A stretch of DNA of 10,375 bases from assembly GCA_030378125.1 (NCBI GenBank), contig JAUCGN010000050.1:1-10375 (forward strand), given 5' to 3'. The notes beneath the pieces are model-generated. The model was not told the DNA's origin, made no database searches, and was given only the letters and a program-made list of their open reading frames with translations. Positions 6,680 through 10,375 of this stretch are shown here, one piece after another (position 1 is the stretch's first letter; the number at the start of each line of letters is the position of its first letter). The stretch is from Thiotrichales bacterium HSG1 (lineage in GTDB: Bacteria; Pseudomonadota; Gammaproteobacteria; Beggiatoales; Beggiatoaceae). The translations under genes and the position numbers were made by a program.

Positions 6680-8029
6680 TTAATACGGTAAGCTAACAAC
6701 AGCTTCTAAACCACCTTTAGGTCGATTACGTAAGATTACATCACCACCGTGAGCTCTAGCCACATTTCTCGCAATGCTTAATCCTAAACCGGTACCACCA
6801 GTTTCACGATTACGAGATTTTTCTAGGCGAAAAAATGGTTCAAATACGGTTTCCAAAGCTATATCTGGAATGCCTTGGCCTCGATCTGCAATAATTATAT
6901 ATAACTGTTTATCTTGTTCTACTAAACTAATTGTTACCTGTTTAGCATATTTATGAGCATTATCAATTAGATTAACTAAACACCGTTTGAGAGCTTGTGA
7001 ATCACATGGATAAGGTGGTGGATTATAATCAGTTATGATTTCTAAAGGTAAGTTCATATCTTCATAATCAGCTTGCAAGCTTTCTATCAAGGCCAAAATA
7101 TCTAAAGGATAATGAACTGTTTCAACGGTATTTAAACCTCGCATAAAATCCAAGGTAGCATCTATCATAATTTGCATTTCGTCCAAGTCTTTTATGAAAG
7201 CTTTTTTGCCATCTTTAAATTGCTCTATTCGTAATCTTAACCGAGTAATAGGGGTTTTTAAATCATGAGATATAGCGATCATAATTCTAGTCCGATCTTC
7301 CAAATAACGAGTCAACCGAATTTGCATTAGATTAAAGGATCGAATGGCTAGGCGTAATTCAATCGGGCAATTTTCTGATAGGGGAGGATGATGAATATTA
7401 CGTCCTAAATGTTCGGCGGCTTCCGTTAAAATCGCTAATGGGCGAGTGACCCAGTGTACTGCTAATAAGGATAAAATTAACACAATACCCGATAATACCA
7501 ACAAAGATAATATTAATCGCCAAGGTGTCGCCACATCTTCTTTGATTGGATGGATATGTTCAAATGTAACCCAATTGCCATCTAGTAATTGTATATTGGC
7601 ATAGAACGGTCTGTGTAAACGTATCTCTAAGCCCATAAACTTTAATATATTATTGGGAGAGTAAGTCTCTTTTTCTACCATACATAAAGAACGCTTACCT
7701 ATTTTAAAGTTAAGATAAGCCACAATATATTTGAGACTAGGGGTGTAATTACCCGGCACACAGTCAATAGAAGGCTCTGTCTGCCAAGAGACTTGTAAAT
7801 GTAAGGTATTTAATATTACTAAAAGTTCATCTCGTTTTGCTTTAGATAAAGAATCCAACATACGAGTGATTTCAATCATGTGTAAAGTTAGGTGTTTTTC
7901 TTGTAGTTTGGCTATTTGCCAATGTCGATCTTTAAATAAAATGATAGTACTTAGTACTTGTGCCAATATAAGCCCAACTAATAGCACTAAAACTAAACGT
8001 CCAAATAAAGAAGAGGGTAATAATTTCAT
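6680..8029 (-). CDS. EnvZ-like sensor histidine kinase
   Basis: A 449-residue inner-membrane sensor kinase. Membrane segment 1 is about 11-32, a periplasmic sensor region of about 135 residues follows, and membrane segment 2 is about 170-192. A HAMP linker (about 193-245) follows. The dimerisation helix carries phospho-acceptor His255 in AISHDLKTPITRLR. The ATPase domain has the N box with Asn353 and Asn357 (LVNLIDNAHKYA), the G1 box with Asp382 (ADRGQGIP), the F box (FEPFFRLEKS) and the G2 box (GGTGLGLSIA, 411-420). All catalytic boxes are intact. The H-box most resembles the EnvZ/OmpB class. An OmpR-type regulator would normally be adjacent, but the upstream gene is scpB, 41 bp away, so the partner must be elsewhere. 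The signal is unknown. Confidence 0.92.
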   Translation of the reverse strand: MKLLPSSLFGRLVLVLLVGLILAQVLSTIILFKDRHWQIAKLQEKHLTLHMIEITRMLDSLSKAKRDELLVILNTLHLQVSWQTEPSIDCVPGNYTPSLKYIVAYLNFKIGKRSLCMVEKETYSPNNILKFMGLEIRLHRPFYANIQLLDGNWVTFEHIHPIKEDVATPWRLILSLLVLSGIVLILSLLAVHWVTRPLAILTEAAEHLGRNIHHPPLSENCPIELRLAIRSFNLMQIRLTRYLEDRTRIMIAISHDLKTPITRLRLRIEQFKDGKKAFIKDLDEMQIMIDATLDFMRGLNTVETVHYPLDILALIESLQADYEDMNLPLEIITDYNPPPYPCDSQALKRCLVNLIDNAHKYAKQVTISLVEQDKQLYIIIADRGQGIPDIALETVFEPFFRLEKSRNRETGGTGLGLSIARNVARAHGGDVILRNRPKGGLEAVVSLPY

Positions 8030-8070
8030 GTTGGTTTTACCATTGTGATCGATTATATCTACTGATGAAA

Positions 8071-8628
8071 CTAGTTGGAAGCATTATCAATTTTAGTTTT
8101 TGCCTCTTCAATAATTAATTCTGTTAAAGCTGGCAAATCGTTCAAATTTTTTAAATTAAAATGGTTTAGAAAACCACGAGTTGTTCCATACAGAGCTGGT
8201 CGACCTGGGGTATTACGGTGGGCTAATACTCTAACCCAATTATATTCTTGTAACCGCCGCATTATATCAGTGCTAACACTTATTCCACGAATTGCTTCAA
8301 TTTCAGAACGAGTTATTGGCTGTCGATAAGCGATAATTGCCATAGTTTCTAACAATACCCTTGAATAACGGGCAGCCCTTTCTGGTTGCAGGTGTTTTAG
8401 CCAAGGGGTTAGATCAGATTTAGTTTGGAATCTATAACCACTCGCCACTTGAGTTAATTCTATACCTCTACCAGCATAATCTTGAATCAATTCTTTCAAG
8501 GCATGTCGTATAACTTTTCGTTCAGGTGGTGTCGCATCTTCAGCAAACAATTCAACTAAATGGTCAATATCTAAAGGTTTTCCAGCAGCAAATAATGCGG
8601 CCTCAATAATGGATTTTAGTTCAGGCAT
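8071..8628 (-). CDS. scpB: Segregation and condensation protein B (ScpB)
   Basis: A 185-residue winged-helix subunit of the SMC-ScpAB condensin, which compacts and separates the chromosome. It pairs with ScpA and SMC in the cytoplasm. Family hallmarks are ELKSIIEAALFAAGKPL (3-19), LLETMAIIAYRQPITRSEIE (92-111), the RGISVSTDIMRRL helix (114-126) and PGRPALYGTTRGFL (141-154). The ATG at 8628 was chosen because the protein then starts at MPELKSIIEA as in relatives and has normal length. The frame is open further upstream to a TTG at 8781, but that overlaps the methyltransferase gene by 47 bp and adds 51 residues the family does not have. scpA and rluB, the usual neighbours, are not seen. The kinase starts 41 bp downstream, so the two may be co-transcribed. 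Confidence 0.93.
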   Translation of the reverse strand: MPELKSIIEAALFAAGKPLDIDHLVELFAEDATPPERKVIRHALKELIQDYAGRGIELTQVASGYRFQTKSDLTPWLKHLQPERAARYSRVLLETMAIIAYRQPITRSEIEAIRGISVSTDIMRRLQEYNWVRVLAHRNTPGRPALYGTTRGFLNHFNLKNLNDLPALTELIIEEAKTKIDNASN

Positions 8629-8734
8629 TTTTCTGGTTCCAAAACGAATTGTTTGCCGTAATATTTGGTGGGTATGTTCTTGTTTTTCTTGGAAACGGAC
8701 TTTACAAAATTGGTAAATGTCTTTGACAACTAAT

Positions 8735-9478
8735 TCAATAGTTTTGACTAAGAGAAAATTTTTGTTTAAATGAAGTTCCAACTGCTTCTGTTACCAGAGT
8801 TGGTTGAGCTAACCATTTTGGTTTAATAGGGGTTAAAGTTACCACTCGTTTTTTTGCAACCAAAACATAAACTGCACCAAAATTTTTAGTCCATTGAAAA
8901 CCAATTTTTTCTATAAATATAGTATATTTTCTTAAACGCTCATTATGGAATGGAACAGCAAAAAAAAAGATATGTTGTTCTAATATATCAAAATTTAATA
9001 GAGCTAACCAATCTTTAAGCCGCAATAATGATAAAAACTTTCCATTCCAAGGAATATGATGTCGCATCCTCATTCCCCATAAACTAATTGGGTTGAATCC
9101 TAAAATCACCAAATGACCTTCGGGGATCAAAACACGTTCCACTTCTCGTAATATTTCATGGGGATTGACTTCAAATTCTAACACATGCGGCAATACAACA
9201 ACATCAATACAATCATGAGCAATCGGCAACGTATCAGCTAGTCCATAAATACTGGTATATGGTGTACCAATTATATTAGCGGATCGACTTAAAACACAAC
9301 GATGTTTAATGCGGCTACTTGTTAATAAACTACTATATCCAACACTACTAATTTGCAATAGATGATAACCGAATAAATGCGGTAAAATCTGTTGAAACAT
9401 GTCAGTTTCTGCACTCAATAAACGCCTTCCCAACGATGTTTCAAACCACCGGTTTAACTGGACCGTATAATCTGACAT
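8735..9478 (-). CDS. YafS-like class I SAM-dependent methyltransferase
   Basis: A 247-residue cytoplasmic methyltransferase that resembles E. coli YafS from end to end; the substrate is unknown. Matching landmarks are LFGYHLLQI (35-43), a post-motif I region ending ADTLPIAHDCIDVVVLPHVL (81-100), PHEILREVERVLIPEGHLVI (106-125), LGFNPISLWGMR (126-137), LKDWLALLNFDIL (154-166) and a late EAVG (231-234). The SAM-binding loop is degenerate (LQISSVGYSS in place of the usual G-x-G-x-G), which is also true of E. coli YafS. The start overlaps the ybaB stop as TAATG, so translation is probably coupled. In E. coli the gene lies by gloB and rnhA; neither is here. A binding-only role cannot be ruled out. 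Confidence 0.82.
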   Translation of the reverse strand: MSDYTVQLNRWFETSLGRRLLSAETDMFQQILPHLFGYHLLQISSVGYSSLLTSSRIKHRCVLSRSANIIGTPYTSIYGLADTLPIAHDCIDVVVLPHVLEFEVNPHEILREVERVLIPEGHLVILGFNPISLWGMRMRHHIPWNGKFLSLLRLKDWLALLNFDILEQHIFFFAVPFHNERLRKYTIFIEKIGFQWTKNFGAVYVLVAKKRVVTLTPIKPKWLAQPTLVTEAVGTSFKQKFSLSQNY

Positions 9479-9801
9479 TAAAATGGCAATTTCATTCCTT
9501 CTGGCAAATTCATTCCACCAGCTAAACCAGATAACCTATCTTGGCTGGTTTTTTCTATCTTACGCACTGCATCATTTACAGCAGCAGCAATCAAATCTTC
9601 TAACATCTCTTTCTCTTCATTTATTAAATCCGGCTCGATCTCAACTTGCCTAACATCATGTCTGCCAGTCATAACCACCTTAACCATCCCGCCACCAGAT
9701 TCACCAATAACCTCCATATTAGCTAGTTCTTTTTGAGCATCTTCAAAATCAGACTTCATTTTTTGAGCCTGTTTCATTATACCAGCGAGTCCATTTTTCA
9801 T
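9478..9801 (-). CDS. ybaB: YbaB/EbfC nucleoid-associated DNA-binding protein
   Basis: A 107-residue dimeric nucleoid-associated protein of the YbaB/EbfC family; E. coli YbaB has 109. The shared pattern runs the full length: GIMKQAQKMK (7-16), VIGESGGGMVKVVMTGRHD (31-49), VEIEPDLI (53-60), KEMLEDLIAAAVNDAVRKIE (64-83) and the conserved ending MNLPEGMKLPF. A ribosome binding site AAGGG lies 10 bases before the ATG at 9801. It usually sits between dnaX and recR; here it follows a succinate dehydrogenase-type gene by 90 bp and is joined to the yafS-like gene by a one-base overlap. Confidence 0.95.
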   Translation of the reverse strand: MKNGLAGIMKQAQKMKSDFEDAQKELANMEVIGESGGGMVKVVMTGRHDVRQVEIEPDLINEEKEMLEDLIAAAVNDAVRKIEKTSQDRLSGLAGGMNLPEGMKLPF

Positions 9802-9891
9802 AAATTCATTACCCTTAATTTAAATTGTCAAATTACGATCTGTTCTTTATTTAAGACTGCAAACTTTAGTTTACAAGATAAATTTTAAAAG

Positions 9892-10375
9892 TTATTTATA
9901 CGATCTCTTGGTTGGTTCTACTTCTTCAAATTTAAGTTGCTCCTTATGTAATACTTCCGGTTTTCCTTTACCCTGATATTCCCAAGCTGCAACATAGGAA
10001 AAATTCTCATCATCACGTTTAGCTTCATTGTCTTCAGTTTGATGTTCTTCCCGAAAATGACTACCACAAGATTCATTACGATGTAAAGCATCTGTTACCA
10101 TTAGCTGAGTCATCTCTAAGAAATCAGCAATTCGCAAGGCTTTTTCTAAAGTTTGATTAAATTCATCATTAGTTCCAGCCATTTTTAAATTTTGCCAAAA
10201 CTCGTCTTCCAACTCAGTTATTTTTTCTTGAGCAGATTGTAAACCAGCAGCATTGCGAGACATACCACAGTTATTCCACATTATCAAACCAAGTTCTTTA
10301 TGAAATTCATCAGCAGTTTTGTTACCCTTAACAGCAAAGATTTTTGCAATTCTATCTTTAGCCGACTGTTCTGCT
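9892..10375 (-). CDS. Succinate dehydrogenase/fumarate reductase flavoprotein subunit, C-terminal part
   Basis: The last 160 residues of a gene that runs off the right edge; the frame is open to 10374. The protein binds FAD and interconverts succinate and fumarate as part of a membrane-bound respiratory complex. The C-terminal helical domain is recognisable by WNNCGMSRN, then RNESCGSHFREEHQTE, KRDDENFSYVAAWEY and an ending KRSYK. The Arg in H-F-R-E corresponds to the substrate-binding Arg of the E. coli enzymes (H-x-R near the C-terminus of FrdA and SdhA). The ending resembles the long-chain SdhA/FrdA type of Bacteroidetes and some deep branches more than E. coli SdhA. The iron-sulfur subunit gene is not directly downstream; ybaB is. 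L-aspartate oxidase was considered, but the tail does not fit. Confidence 0.85.
   Translation of the reverse strand, partial: AEQSAKDRIAKIFAVKGNKTADEFHKELGLIMWNNCGMSRNAAGLQSAQEKITELEDEFWQNLKMAGTNDEFNQTLEKALRIADFLEMTQLMVTDALHRNESCGSHFREEHQTEDNEAKRDDENFSYVAAWEYQGKGKPEVLHKEQLKFEEVEPTKRSYK

Noticed and set aside
8629..8781. Upstream extension of scpB to a TTG start
   Set aside because: It would overlap the methyltransferase gene by 47 bp and add 51 residues absent from the family. The ATG at 8628 gives the usual ScpB N-terminus.
9802..9840. Perfect TTGACA box upstream of ybaB
   Set aside because: A -10 box at 17 bp spacing would fall on the last bases before the ATG, so transcription would start inside the gene. 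It is most likely a chance match.

Overview
The window is AT-rich and looks like a piece of a gammaproteobacterial chromosome. The evidence is a YbaB that closely resembles the E. coli protein, a methyltransferase of the E. coli YafS type, and a canonical ScpB. A large secreted protein of the haemagglutinin/two-partner-secretion type, built in the style common in cyanobacteria and filamentous sulfur bacteria, an SH3/NlpC-P60 lipoprotein, many small repeats and the low G+C all suggest a Thiotrichales/Beggiatoaceae-like organism. That placement is inference only. No rRNA, tRNA or CRISPR array is visible.

Left half, plus strand, envelope and surface genes. After about 200 bp with no convincing gene and a good sigma-70-like promoter (201-228) comes a 1209-residue TPS-family exoprotein (259-3888). 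A roughly 265-residue block of repeated small modules is spliced into its beta-helix. A 600 bp intergenic region (3889-4489) follows, holding two diverged copies of a ~95-100 bp repeat with inverted ends. Next is a 472-residue outer-membrane-type lipoprotein with SH3b domains and a complete NlpC/P60 Cys-His-His site (4490-5908).

Middle, 5755-6316: the 3' end of the lipoprotein gene is duplicated in tandem (~190 bp). The second copy is interrupted by a 176 bp MITE-like element with perfect 20 bp inverted ends; the first copy is the empty site, so the insertion can be read exactly. A small membrane-protein gene (6506-6261, minus) runs convergently into the duplicated segment and shares its 3' end with it.

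Right half, minus strand: a co-directional run reads, in transcription order, the C-terminal end of a succinate dehydrogenase/fumarate reductase flavoprotein (runs off the right edge), ybaB, a yafS-like methyltransferase, scpB and an EnvZ-like histidine kinase, then the small membrane protein. ybaB and the methyltransferase overlap by one base (TAATG). Each gene lacks its usual partner here: no sdhB, no dnaX/recR, no gloB/rnhA, no scpA/rluB, no response regulator. The genome therefore appears heavily rearranged.

No complete new defence or biosynthetic system is evident. The most distinctive features are the modular insertion in the exoprotein, the duplicated and diverged gene tail, the MITE with its empty site, and the intergenic repeat pair.
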